Below are positions 44,424 to 52,346 of a stretch of DNA of 64,000 nt, one piece after another. The notes below the pieces were generated by a model that saw only the letters and a list, made by a program, of their open reading frames with translations, did not search any database and was not told where the DNA came from. Source of the DNA: JADGQM01 sp964441945 (GTDB lineage Bacteria; Desulfobacterota; Syntrophobacteria; Syntrophobacterales; Syntrophobacteraceae); the NCBI GenBank assembly GCA_964441945.1, contig CAYTWB010000002.1:124001-188000 (forward strand), written 5' to 3'. Made by a program: the position numbers and the translations under genes. Position 1 is the stretch's first letter, and every line of letters starts with the position of its first letter.

Positions 44424-45356
44424 ATGAGGCAAAGTCGAAATTGGGGAATGGCTTCATGGTTGATCTGCCTCGCCGTGGTGGTTGTTGGCGTGGCGGTGGT
44501 TCAGGTGATTGGTGCCGGCGCTCAGACAGTTGCCGATCTCAACCGGCAGATCGCCGAGGAGAATCTTTCATGGACAGCCGGCGAAACGTCGCTCAGTCAG
44601 TTGAGCCCCGAAGAACGCCAGGCCCGGCTGGGAGGTTTGCCGACACCGGAAGAGAATATCCGTCCCGAACAGATCTGGGAACCGGAGGAATTGGATGGTG
44701 TCGAAGGGTTGCCGGTCGACTATGACCTGCGCTCGTTGAACCGGATCACACCCGTAAAGGATCAGGGAAATTGTGGTAGCTGCTGGGCATTTGCCGCGGT
44801 TGCCAACCTGGAATCACTTGCCAGGAAAAAAAATAAGGACCTGATCTTGTCCGAACAGAACGTCCTGGACTGTTCGGCGGGAACCTGCGCCGGGTGGTAT
44901 CTCGACACGACCTTCAATTTCCTGAAATCGTACGGGACGTGTCTACAGTCCTTCTATCCCTATACGGCCGTCAAAGGATCTTGCCAAACATTCCCCATGG
45001 CGGCAAAGCTCAAATCCTGGAAGTGGATCAATCCGTACGGGACCCCTACCGACGCTTACAACACCAAAATCAAGAAGTTCATCTATAAGAAAAAACAGCC
45101 GGTCTCCTGTCGCATGGAAGTCTACACGAGCTTCTTCGACTACGAGAGCGGGGTTTACCAGCATCTGCCGTGTGACACAATGGAAGGCGGACACTTCGTC
45201 CTGATCATCGGATGGGGAAAAACACTGGAGGGGGTCGAATACTGGATCTGCAAGAACTCGTGGGGTACGGGATGGGGACAGGATGGTTATTTCTGGATCA
45301 AGATGAATGATTCAAAGATCGGCACATACACCATTGGAGCAAAACTGAAAAAGTAG
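44424..45356 (+). CDS. Secreted papain-family (C1A) cysteine protease
   Basis: A 310-residue precursor. Residues 1-34 are a signal peptide (hydrophobic, ending AGAQ). A short propeptide follows (ADLNRQIAEENLSWTAGETS, SPEERQARLG). The mature domain begins near residue 95 with LPVDYDLRSLN. Catalytic residues are all present: oxyanion Gln and Cys in VKDQGNCGSCWAFAA, His in EGGHFVLIIGWG, Asn in CKNSWGTGWGQDGYF. An active extracytoplasmic protease is expected. GGAGGAATCTTT precedes the ATG. C1A enzymes are uncommon in this phylum, and the inhibitor gene directly upstream suggests self-protection or controlled activation. Confidence 0.93.
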   Translation: MRQSRNWGMASWLICLAVVVVGVAVVQVIGAGAQTVADLNRQIAEENLSWTAGETSLSQLSPEERQARLGGLPTPEENIRPEQIWEPEELDGVEGLPVDYDLRSLNRITPVKDQGNCGSCWAFAAVANLESLARKKNKDLILSEQNVLDCSAGTCAGWYLDTTFNFLKSYGTCLQSFYPYTAVKGSCQTFPMAAKLKSWKWINPYGTPTDAYNTKIKKFIYKKKQPVSCRMEVYTSFFDYESGVYQHLPCDTMEGGHFVLIIGWGKTLEGVEYWICKNSWGTGWGQDGYFWIKMNDSKIGTYTIGAKLKK

Positions 45357-45379
45357 CTTGGTCCGGACGAGAGGGTGAT

Positions 45380-45399
45380 GGTCCGGGAGGCACCGGACC
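45380..45399 (+). terminator. Hairpin after the papain-like gene
   Basis: GGTCCGG-GAGGCA-CCGGACC makes a 7-bp GC-rich stem 23 bases after the stop. Only a short TT follows, so it is a weak intrinsic terminator candidate. Confidence 0.35.
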
Positions 45400-45633
45400 T
45401 TCACCTTCTCAACCGCTTTCACACCACCCGACGTGCTGAATCAAATGTTGTGGTCTTCTATCACTCTTCAAAATCAGGCCCCTTTACAGCCAATCATCAG
45501 TCCGGCTATTATTCTCGTTGCTTAAATGAGTCCGTTCTCTTGACATATCTTCAGACTTACAGTCTTGACATGCACTGCCCTGTCCCGTGCCGATTGGGCT
45601 GGATCACAACGTGCTGTTCCAAGGAGGAACCAG

Positions 45634-46146
45634 ATGGAAGTCTCAATCGCTCTGCAGCAGAGAAGAAGTGTCCGTTCCTATGAAGAGAAGCTGGTTGAAG
45701 AGCAGAAACTGGTGAAGGTGTTGGAAGCAGGGCGGCTTTCCCCTTCTGCCACCAATCGGCAGGAGTGGAAATTCCTCGTTGTGAAAAGCGATGAAAAAAG
45801 AAAGAAACTTGCGGAAGCTGCCTGTGGTCAGTCATTCATCAGCGAGGCACCAGTCATTCTCGTCGCATGTGCCACCGAAACACGTGCGATCATGCCATGC
45901 GGCCTGCCCGCCCATATCGTTGATGTGTCGATAGCTTTCGCTTACATGATCCTGCAGGCCTGGGACCTTGGCCTGGGGACCTGCTGGATCGGCGCCTTCC
46001 AGGAAGAGGAAGTCAAACGGATTTTGAGTATTCCGGAAGATATTCGTGTTGTCGCAATGTCCCCGCTGGGGTATCCGACACACGGAATTCCGCCGAGGCC
46101 GCGAAAGAGTCTGGCCGAGATCGTTTGTTTTGAAGAGTATTCGTAA
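45634..46146 (+). CDS. Nitroreductase family protein
   Basis: A 170-residue FMN-dependent oxidoreductase of the nitroreductase fold. FMN-binding segments are RRSVRSYEEK near residue 10, SPSATNRQEWKFLVV near residue 34, and LGTCWIGAF near 119 with PLGYPT at the end. It is shorter than NfsB types and resembles the small single-domain group. Substrates are unknown. AAGGAGG precedes the ATG at 45634. Confidence 0.9.
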   Translation: MEVSIALQQRRSVRSYEEKLVEEQKLVKVLEAGRLSPSATNRQEWKFLVVKSDEKRKKLAEAACGQSFISEAPVILVACATETRAIMPCGLPAHIVDVSIAFAYMILQAWDLGLGTCWIGAFQEEEVKRILSIPEDIRVVAMSPLGYPTHGIPPRPRKSLAEIVCFEEYS

Positions 46147-46264
46147 AGACTCAGAGATGACGGTCTGCGACCGCCGGGATCAGGAAGTGAAGGAGGGACC
46201 GGGATCGAAGTGCATCGAATCCGGAATATGCGCAAAACTCAACACTCCTGACAAAAGATGCGGT

Positions 46265-46999
46265 CTACGAGTAGCACTTGTAGAAGGCTTCAGCAGTGAA
46301 TTTCACAAACTCCTCGGTCTTTTCGAAACTGCGCGCTACGACCTGCCAGGGCTCCAAACGGGCAATCTCGGTCTGCAGGTCCCTGGCCGTTTTGCTGCTG
46401 CAGCCAAGGATGTCCTGAACCGATCCCGCCGCCACCCCTTCACATTGAAAGATGAAGGCAAATTCCAGCAGTTCCTGGAAATTGAAGAACTTCTGTTGGT
46501 AGTCGTTGGGCGACTGGCTGGCAAAAAACACCACGACACCCTTGGAGCGGCCCTCCCGGATGATCCTCTGCAGGAAAAGGTTCTTCTGGCTGAGATAGTT
46601 GTGGGCCTCGTCAATCACCAGAATGGTTCGAACGGTTCGTCGATCTTCCTTGACCGGGCTGTCGGGCAGCAGTGCCATCTCTTTGTAGAGTCGTTCGATT
46701 ACGAGATAGGCCACGAGTTCCTTCAAAACCGGCATGGCATGAACGTCGATCAGGATGGTGCGGCTCGAAAGCCGATCGATCGGCGTCACCTCACCGCCAT
46801 GCTTCCAGAAGAGATCGAAATCCGCCAGGTCGCGCAAGACCTCGATCAGGCTGTCGTCCTTGCGACCGTCCTCTTCGAACATCAACGAAACGATCTGATA
46901 AACATCATGGAAGTCGGGATAGGCCGCAGCCGAACCTGCCCGCTGTGCATAGGCGGCACGAATGGCTTCGATCAGGGTTCCCTTTTGGACAACCCCCAA
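46265..46999 (-). pseudogene. HerA/FtsK-type ATPase, C-terminal part of a frameshifted dndE-herA gene
   Basis: The frame encodes the second half of a HerA/FtsK-like ATPase: Walker B in RTILVIDEAHNYL near residue 130, then an arginine-containing REGRSKGVVVFFASQSPND. Its first codon as an independent gene would be TTG at 46999 without a ribosome binding site. The same frame stays open upstream to about 47052 and reads NVSAREKAESFASINSK, which continues the protein encoded just before it in another frame. So this is the tail of one gene broken near 47050. It is the last part of the defence-like operon. Confidence 0.8.
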
Positions 47000-47043
47000 T
47001 TTGCTGTTGATCGACGCAAAGCTCTCGGCCTTTTCACGAGCGG

Positions 47044-47062
47044 AAACGTTTACGCGGCCTGC
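47044..47062 (-). other. Frameshift site between the two halves of dndE-herA
   Basis: The first frame ends ...YDEQAA then TAA at 47052-47050, while the other frame reads VNVSAREKAESF from the same place. Removing two bases of the CCGCG run, or adding one, joins them as ...YDEQAVNVSAREK. This looks like a small indel in a GC-rich spot. Confidence 0.75.
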
Positions 47063-47796
47063 TCATCATAGGATGCCAGAATGAACGGATTGATCGGGAG
47101 GCTTTGGCTGCCCTGCAGTAGCCGAAAGGGCTGAACCTTGGCGACATCGAGGAACCGCTCGTTGTCGACCACATCCCCTTTGTAGTCGAAGTAGATGAAG
47201 TTGGTTTGAAAATTCGACTGGACCCGAATATCGGCAAGGATCTTCAGAATGAACTGGGTTTTTCCGACCCCCGGCTTCCCCATGATCGCCAGATGGGAAT
47301 TGGCATGCTTCGCGGTATGGTTCATCTCCATGAGCAGATCATCTCGTTTCAACAGCGTTCTCCCGATGAAGATATCCAGGCCGTGCCCGATTGTTTCTCG
47401 ACGTCCAGCGAATTCGACCTCGTCCACCAGACGCCGGAGGAGGGCGTCAGCATCCCTTCCGCATTCTTGGAATAGCTGTCCCAGCAGTGCGGCACCATGG
47501 TCGATGTGGTTCTTGATGATGGATCGGTTGGAGAAAAACTCGTCTTCGGCGATTTCGGGCTTCTGGTAGGCGTAGCAGATCAGCGAGCGGATAAAAACCT
47601 CATCTTCCCCGACAAAGGTGGGCCGTTTCATCTCTCCGCCGCTGAAACCGGTGCTTTGCGTTACCTTCGGCCCTTCCCTGGCGAGCGACAGAGCAAACGC
47701 GATGCGTGCCAGTGTGGCCTTTTCAAGCTTGGTTTCGAAGCGCAGCGCACTGAGAACCTCATCAGCCTCGCCAGCTGTGTAGAGTCGATCAGCCAT
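47050..47796 (-). pseudogene. DndE-like domain fused to HerA/FtsK-type ATPase, N-terminal part
   Basis: Residues about 1-115 resemble DndE of the DNA phosphorothioation system: a helical domain with LRFETKLEKATLARIAFALSL and NRSIIKNHIDHGAALLGQL. From residue about 135 an ATPase begins (GHGLDIFIGRTLLKRDD), with Walker A IMGKPGVGKTQFILK near 175. The frame then stops at 47050; the rest of the ATPase is in another frame (46265-46999). Joined, the protein would be about 510 residues. The DndE-HerA architecture suggests a DNA-tracking restriction protein rather than a modification subunit. The gene starts three bases after the dndD-like stop. Confidence 0.75.
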
Positions 47797-47799
47797 GGC

Positions 47800-49791
47800 T
47801 TATCTCTCCCAAAAGTAGCCTTCCCGAAAGGTGGTCAGTTCCTGGCGTTGATCAAATTCAAGACTTGCGGCCCCGCTGAGCCGCGGCCTGAGCGCCCGAT
47901 AGTAGTCCTTATCAATCTCGGTATCGGTCGAAAGGATGATCACCTGCTCCCCGGCGTTCGGGAAATAGTTGTTTACGATGTTGTCCCGGTGCGTACTATC
48001 CAAACGGGACAACGGGGTATCGACAATAATGGGCAGCTTGAGCTGGCTCGTCTGCGCCAGGCCCCAAAGCAGAGAAACGGCGAAAACTTCCTTCTCACCT
48101 GCCGAGAGCCCCGATTTTCTGATTCCATGGCCGTTCCGGTCGGTGATCCTCACCTCATAGGTCTTGTCGTCGATGGTGATGTCTTTGATCAAGCCGCTAC
48201 GGCTGGAGAGCAGGCGATACATTTCGAAGGTTTTTTCCTGCAGCAGATGGACTTTGTTCTTGCGCAGACGCACGATGAACTGATTCAGGACGTTGGCGAT
48301 GGCGTCGCATTCCTGGATGAAATCAGCCCTTTCTTTCGAAATGTGGTGTTTTTCAAACAGTTTTTCGATTTCCAATTGGATTTCATCAATGCGCTTCTGA
48401 AGGGAAAGGATTTCTTCTTCCAACAAACGGAGTTGCTCCGTTTTTCGACCGATCTGGGCTGAGCAGCTTTCCATTTCCGCCTGAAGCTGTTCGAACAGTT
48501 CCCGCTCAGACTCCGTCAGCGCCCCTACCTGGCTCAGGCCCTCCAGTTGCCGGATCTGTACCTCAAGCTCCCGTTTCTCCTCAAGGAACGGTTTCAACAG
48601 AAACACCTCGCTGGTTTCAAGGGATTCCAGCTTGTTTAGCACCCGAGCGGCGTCGCGATCGGAAAGCCCCAGTACCTTTGAGAGGGCCCCCTTTTCATCG
48701 CCTTCCTTGAGGAGTCGAAAGATGCGCCGTTCGAGTTCCGCCATCTTTTCCGAAGAGAGCTTTTCTTGATAGATCGGTTCGGGTTCCTCAACCACCCGCA
48801 CGATCCTTTTCGCCAGCGACGCCGCATGTTCCCTGATGGCTTCCCCGCCGGCCGACTCCCTTTCCTCGTCGATTTGTCGTCGAATACCATCAAAGATTTG
48901 GCCGGCAAGGCTGAACGGCAGAGCGTTTTCACACAACCCCCGGATTTGGCTTTCCAATTGCGCCAGCCGATTGGAGGCAAGGATTCGCTTTTTCTCGTAT
49001 TCACGCAATGCTTCTCGGGACTCAGGAGCAGTGTGGAAGGACACTTCGAAGCGTTTCTTGGCATCCTCAAGCTGCGCCCTGAACGCTGCCAGCTCCTCAG
49101 CCACCAGGTCACGATCATGCTTCTTGCGGGCGAGCTTGCTCTGTTCCCGCTTCAGCTCGCTCTGTTTGAACTCAAGATCCTCGTCGGAGATCTCGACAAA
49201 TCCTTTGCGCTCCTCCTGCTTGATGTAGAGGATGTCGCCGGCGAGTCGATTGATGTATTGGATGCCGAGAGCGGCTTCCAGGGAGGATTTCAGGCGGACT
49301 TCCGAATGGTCGTCGGCAGCGATCGCCTGGATTTTCTCCCCGTCGAAAAAGAAGAACTGGGTGATCCCCGGCGGAATCGCCGCACGGATGAAATCCTGCC
49401 AGATTTCCTGGTTCTGGACCGCGACCCGCTTGCCATCCCGCACGATGACCAGGCGTTCGGTCAGGTCCCGAGGCTTCGGGTCGCACACCGTCCCTGCCGT
49501 CCAGGATCGCTTCACCACCAGTTCGGAAAGGTCATCCATCTCGATGACCAGCTCGAAGGTGACATTGGCATTGCCCCTGGCCTTCTCCCGGCGGTTGATA
49601 TTGCGGTAGATCTCATCTGGCTTGGCACCGTAGAGGCAGTAGGTAATCGCCTCCATGATCGCCGTCTTGCCCGCTCCGTTCATGCCCCCAATGAGAAAGA
49701 TGCTTCGCCCGTCATCGCCCACGGGAAAGCTGATTTCCGTAGCGAACTGGAATGATTTATAGTTCTCGATGGTCAGTTTCCGGAATCTCAT
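47800..49791 (-). CDS. DndD-like SMC-type ATPase
   Basis: A 663-residue SMC/Rad50-like protein matching DndD. The N-terminal Walker A is LIGGMNGAGKTAIMEAITY near residue 35; a long coiled coil (residues about 190-500, Lys/Glu-rich) follows, with an inner turn near 270-300. The C-terminal ATPase half has the signature SGLSAGEKEVFAVSLLW near 565 and Walker B PIIVDTPLSRLDS near 590. In Dnd systems DndD works with DndC and DndE in phosphorothioation; here those partners are absent, so its role may be restriction. The start overlaps the previous gene's stop (ATGA). Confidence 0.88.
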   Translation of the reverse strand: MRFRKLTIENYKSFQFATEISFPVGDDGRSIFLIGGMNGAGKTAIMEAITYCLYGAKPDEIYRNINRREKARGNANVTFELVIEMDDLSELVVKRSWTAGTVCDPKPRDLTERLVIVRDGKRVAVQNQEIWQDFIRAAIPPGITQFFFFDGEKIQAIAADDHSEVRLKSSLEAALGIQYINRLAGDILYIKQEERKGFVEISDEDLEFKQSELKREQSKLARKKHDRDLVAEELAAFRAQLEDAKKRFEVSFHTAPESREALREYEKKRILASNRLAQLESQIRGLCENALPFSLAGQIFDGIRRQIDEERESAGGEAIREHAASLAKRIVRVVEEPEPIYQEKLSSEKMAELERRIFRLLKEGDEKGALSKVLGLSDRDAARVLNKLESLETSEVFLLKPFLEEKRELEVQIRQLEGLSQVGALTESERELFEQLQAEMESCSAQIGRKTEQLRLLEEEILSLQKRIDEIQLEIEKLFEKHHISKERADFIQECDAIANVLNQFIVRLRKNKVHLLQEKTFEMYRLLSSRSGLIKDITIDDKTYEVRITDRNGHGIRKSGLSAGEKEVFAVSLLWGLAQTSQLKLPIIVDTPLSRLDSTHRDNIVNNYFPNAGEQVIILSTDTEIDKDYYRALRPRLSGAASLEFDQRQELTTFREGYFWER

Positions 49792-50429
49792 CGACGCTCC
49801 TCTTCAAGCTCCCAGTAGCCACGCGGAGAGTCACCGCGCAACAACCCGTCTTTTATCATCCGAAAGCGTTCCCAGTGTACATTATGCTGCCAGGCAAAGC
49901 AGTTTGCGCCATTTCGCCATTCTTTGTCACCCGGCAAGAGCCTGCCTTCCAGTTGCCGCCCTACCTGCTCTACAACATCCGACGAATGGGCACGGCCGCC
50001 GAGCTTTCTAAGCGCCTCGATAATGTGCTCGCGAAGTTGGTTTCGACCGGTTCTTCTAGCAGTTGAGCGTGGCCCTTGGTGGGGCCGTTGGGATTTGCTG
50101 TGGGCTCCACTCCGACCAAGCCGTGCGTTCAATTCGCTGACGAGCGCCCCGAAGCCGTCGGCCAGTTCTCCAAGAGCACCACTCGTTTTGGACTCATCGC
50201 CAATAGCTGCTACAAGCCTTGTCTTTTCTGCTCGAAGGGCATCAGGCACCGGGACTTTCTTTTTTTCCAAACTCTCAATTGCTTGAGATACGGCACGGAG
50301 CTGAGCTTCCTTTTGTTCAAGGCCCGCATCGGAAGAGTTTTCAACGATCTCGTAGATAACTTCCCGACACAAGTCGATCAAGAGACCCGGATCATCAACA
50401 AACTCATCGATGTCATGCCCAGTACTCAT
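49788..50429 (-). CDS. Winged-helix protein B of the defence-like operon
   Basis: A 213-residue protein with no assigned family for its first half: a helical, Glu/Lys-rich region (EQKEAQLRAVSQAIESLEKKK). The last 80 residues form a winged-helix domain like the Mrr N-terminal type, with LREHIIEALRKLGGRAHSSDV and ending ERFRMIKDGLLRG..GYWELE. It is a paralogue of the neighbouring protein (50505-51122). GGAG lies before the ATG at 50429. It overlaps the dndD-like gene start by four bases. A DNA-binding or specificity role is inferred from the domain. Confidence 0.8.
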   Translation of the reverse strand: MSTGHDIDEFVDDPGLLIDLCREVIYEIVENSSDAGLEQKEAQLRAVSQAIESLEKKKVPVPDALRAEKTRLVAAIGDESKTSGALGELADGFGALVSELNARLGRSGAHSKSQRPHQGPRSTARRTGRNQLREHIIEALRKLGGRAHSSDVVEQVGRQLEGRLLPGDKEWRNGANCFAWQHNVHWERFRMIKDGLLRGDSPRGYWELEEERR

Positions 50430-50504
50430 GATGATCGCTCCCTTTTCACAGAGGCCGTTCGCACCAACGTAGATTGTGATTTGGGGGATCTTGTAATCCC
50501 CTCG

Positions 50505-51122
50505 CTATTTTCTACGGAGTTCCCACATCCTTTGGCTTCCAGACTTCAATATGCCTTCCTTGATCATCTTCAAGCGCTCGCCACCAACCCATTTTTCCCA
50601 GTTCAAAATCCCCCTGGAATCCCGTTCAATATCGTCGGGTTTGAATTTCCCCTCCATATTGGCTCGAATTCTATCAATCACCTCGGACTTCTTTGCCGAG
50701 CCGCCCAGTTCGCGTAGCGCCCGGGATATTTCCTTTCTCAGAAGAGTTGGTGAAGTACGTTTGACGTAACGTTTGCGAGACTTTGTTTTTTTCTGATTGC
50801 ACTCTGCCAGTTGCTTAATTCTCGCCCGCAGGTCGGTAATGGTATGGGATAGCCGCAGTTCCAGCGATTGGAGGATCAGCAGCAGATTCTGTTGCTCCGT
50901 CACCACACTGGATAGCTCAATTTTCAGGTTCCTCAGCTCATCCGGGACCTTGGCACCAGACTCTTTCAGGCGGGTTATGGCCTTCGTTATTTCCGTCAGT
51001 TGCAGCGCTTGATCAACGGTGGCCTTGGCCTGGCACTGTCCCGATAGCTTCTTGATAACAGTGTCAAGCACATCTATGATTTTTACCGGGTTCTGTACAT
51101 ATTGCGAATAACGTTCCGCCAT
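50505..51122 (-). CDS. Winged-helix protein A of the defence-like operon
   Basis: A 205-residue protein with a helical N-terminal region (ITKAITRLKESGAKVPDELR, QSLELRLSHTITDLRARIK, probable coiled coil) and a C-terminal Mrr-N-like winged helix (LRKEISRALRELGGSAKKSE, ERLKMIKEGILKSGSQRMWEL). The ATG at 51122 has AGGTGG eight bases upstream; a GTG at 51134 is an alternative. Its C-terminal half lines up with protein B, so the two genes come from a duplication. It starts 14 bases after the 56-residue gene. Unknown function. Confidence 0.8.
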   Translation of the reverse strand: MAERYSQYVQNPVKIIDVLDTVIKKLSGQCQAKATVDQALQLTEITKAITRLKESGAKVPDELRNLKIELSSVVTEQQNLLLILQSLELRLSHTITDLRARIKQLAECNQKKTKSRKRYVKRTSPTLLRKEISRALRELGGSAKKSEVIDRIRANMEGKFKPDDIERDSRGILNWEKWVGGERLKMIKEGILKSGSQRMWELRRK

Positions 51123-51135
51123 ACGCTGACCCACC

Positions 51136-51306
51136 TCATTTGCGTTGCTTGAGAATCTTCTTTAGCGCATCGTAGATGCCGGTACGCCGGTCTTTGAATT
51201 CGTATTCGTAAACGGTTTCGAGCAATTTTAGCACCTTGGCCGTGCTGACCCCGTTTTGTACGCAAAGTTCTTCCAGGAGTTTTCGATCTTCACCCGATAG
51301 GTTCAT
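51136..51306 (-). CDS. Small DNA-modification-associated protein (56 aa)
   Basis: An ORF from ATG 51306 to TGA 51136 codes 56 residues: it opens MNLSGEDRKLLEELCVQNGV, continues with a leucine-rich helix KVLKLLETVYEYE, and ends with GIYDALKKILKQRK. The start overlaps the rhuM stop (ATGA) and the next gene follows at once, so it is a true operon member. It resembles a family of small proteins annotated only by their neighbourhood to DNA modification systems. Helical and charged; the function is unknown. Confidence 0.8.
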   Translation of the reverse strand: MNLSGEDRKLLEELCVQNGVSTAKVLKLLETVYEYEFKDRRTGIYDALKKILKQRK

Positions 51307-52346
51307 TTCTTCCTCTCCAGATAGCGCTTCAACTCCTCATCATCGGCGAGCGACTCCCGTTCCGCTTCAACTGCCAACCGATGTTGATGAAAGATCTCGT
51401 ATTGTTCGAGTGCCAGTTGCTCCGCCACCGCCTTACTGACTTTGCCGGCATTGCTCAAGATCTCCCGTTCGTTGAACTGCAGGAAAGCATCCAGCTTTTT
51501 TCGCCAGTCCCGCATGAAGATCTGGCGATGCCGCTTTGCCTGGTCCTCGGCGTAATCCAGGTACATGGTGACGATCCGGTTCAGCCCTTCCATTTCTTTC
51601 GGGTTCAGATAGTTTTTGGCAACGGTGACATCGCCCTTGCGAACCTTGGCCCCTTTCCAAGAGGTCAGGCCCATATTGGGCTGGGTGGCATCGGCCCGTT
51701 CGGCGATCAACTCGGCGGCGGTCTTGCCCGAAATGGCGAAGTGCAGCTTGTTTTGCACGATGCCGAAAAACTCTAAAGTCTCCTCCGCCTTGGGATCGTA
51801 GTCCACTGCCAGCTTGTAGATATCCCGGATCTTCTGATAAAAGCGCTTTTCGCTGGACCGGATGTCCCTGATCCGTTCCAGTAGTTCGTCGAAGTAATCG
51901 GACCCGATGTTGAGGCCTGCTTTCAGGCGTTCATCGTCCATGGAAAAACCCTTGACCAGGTATTCGTTCAAGCGCTCGGTGGCCCAACGGCGAAACTGGG
52001 TGCCTCGGTGAGATTTGACGCGGTACCCGACGGCAATGATGGCAGGCAGGCTGTAGAATTTCCTCGCACGGGAAACGGCGCGGGCACCTTCCTGTTGAAC
52101 CTGTAAGTATTCCTTACAAGTTGCCGATTCCTCCAACTCCCTTTCGGCGTAAATGGCTTTCAGATGAATCGTTACATTTTGTGGAGTGGTTTGATACAGC
52201 TCGGCCATGGACGCCTGGGTCATCCAGACGGTTTCATTATCAAGCCGAACCCCAATACGAGTGTGCCCATCCTCTGTCTGGTAGAGGAGGAATTCACTCT
52301 TTACGGGCAGAGCTTGGTTCTCGGTGCCGGGATTCTTTCCATTCAT
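51303..52346 (-). CDS. RhuM family protein
   Basis: RhuM proteins, first named in a Salmonella virulence region, are frequent inside type I restriction-modification loci; their function is unknown. The 347-residue protein has the family signature early (LDNETVWMTQASMAELYQTT, near residue 34), FYSLPAIIAVGYRVKSHRGT and FRRWATERLNEYLVKGF, which includes a KilA-N/Bro-like region that may bind DNA. The start overlaps the hsdS stop (ATGA). This supports an operon in which it accompanies HsdS. Confidence 0.92.
   Translation of the reverse strand: MNGKNPGTENQALPVKSEFLLYQTEDGHTRIGVRLDNETVWMTQASMAELYQTTPQNVTIHLKAIYAERELEESATCKEYLQVQQEGARAVSRARKFYSLPAIIAVGYRVKSHRGTQFRRWATERLNEYLVKGFSMDDERLKAGLNIGSDYFDELLERIRDIRSSEKRFYQKIRDIYKLAVDYDPKAEETLEFFGIVQNKLHFAISGKTAAELIAERADATQPNMGLTSWKGAKVRKGDVTVAKNYLNPKEMEGLNRIVTMYLDYAEDQAKRHRQIFMRDWRKKLDAFLQFNEREILSNAGKVSKAVAEQLALEQYEIFHQHRLAVEAERESLADDEELKRYLERKK

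Noticed and set aside
45375..45683. A 102-codon frame between the papain-like and nitroreductase genes
   Set aside because: It overlaps the nitroreductase start, has no motif and no start signal.
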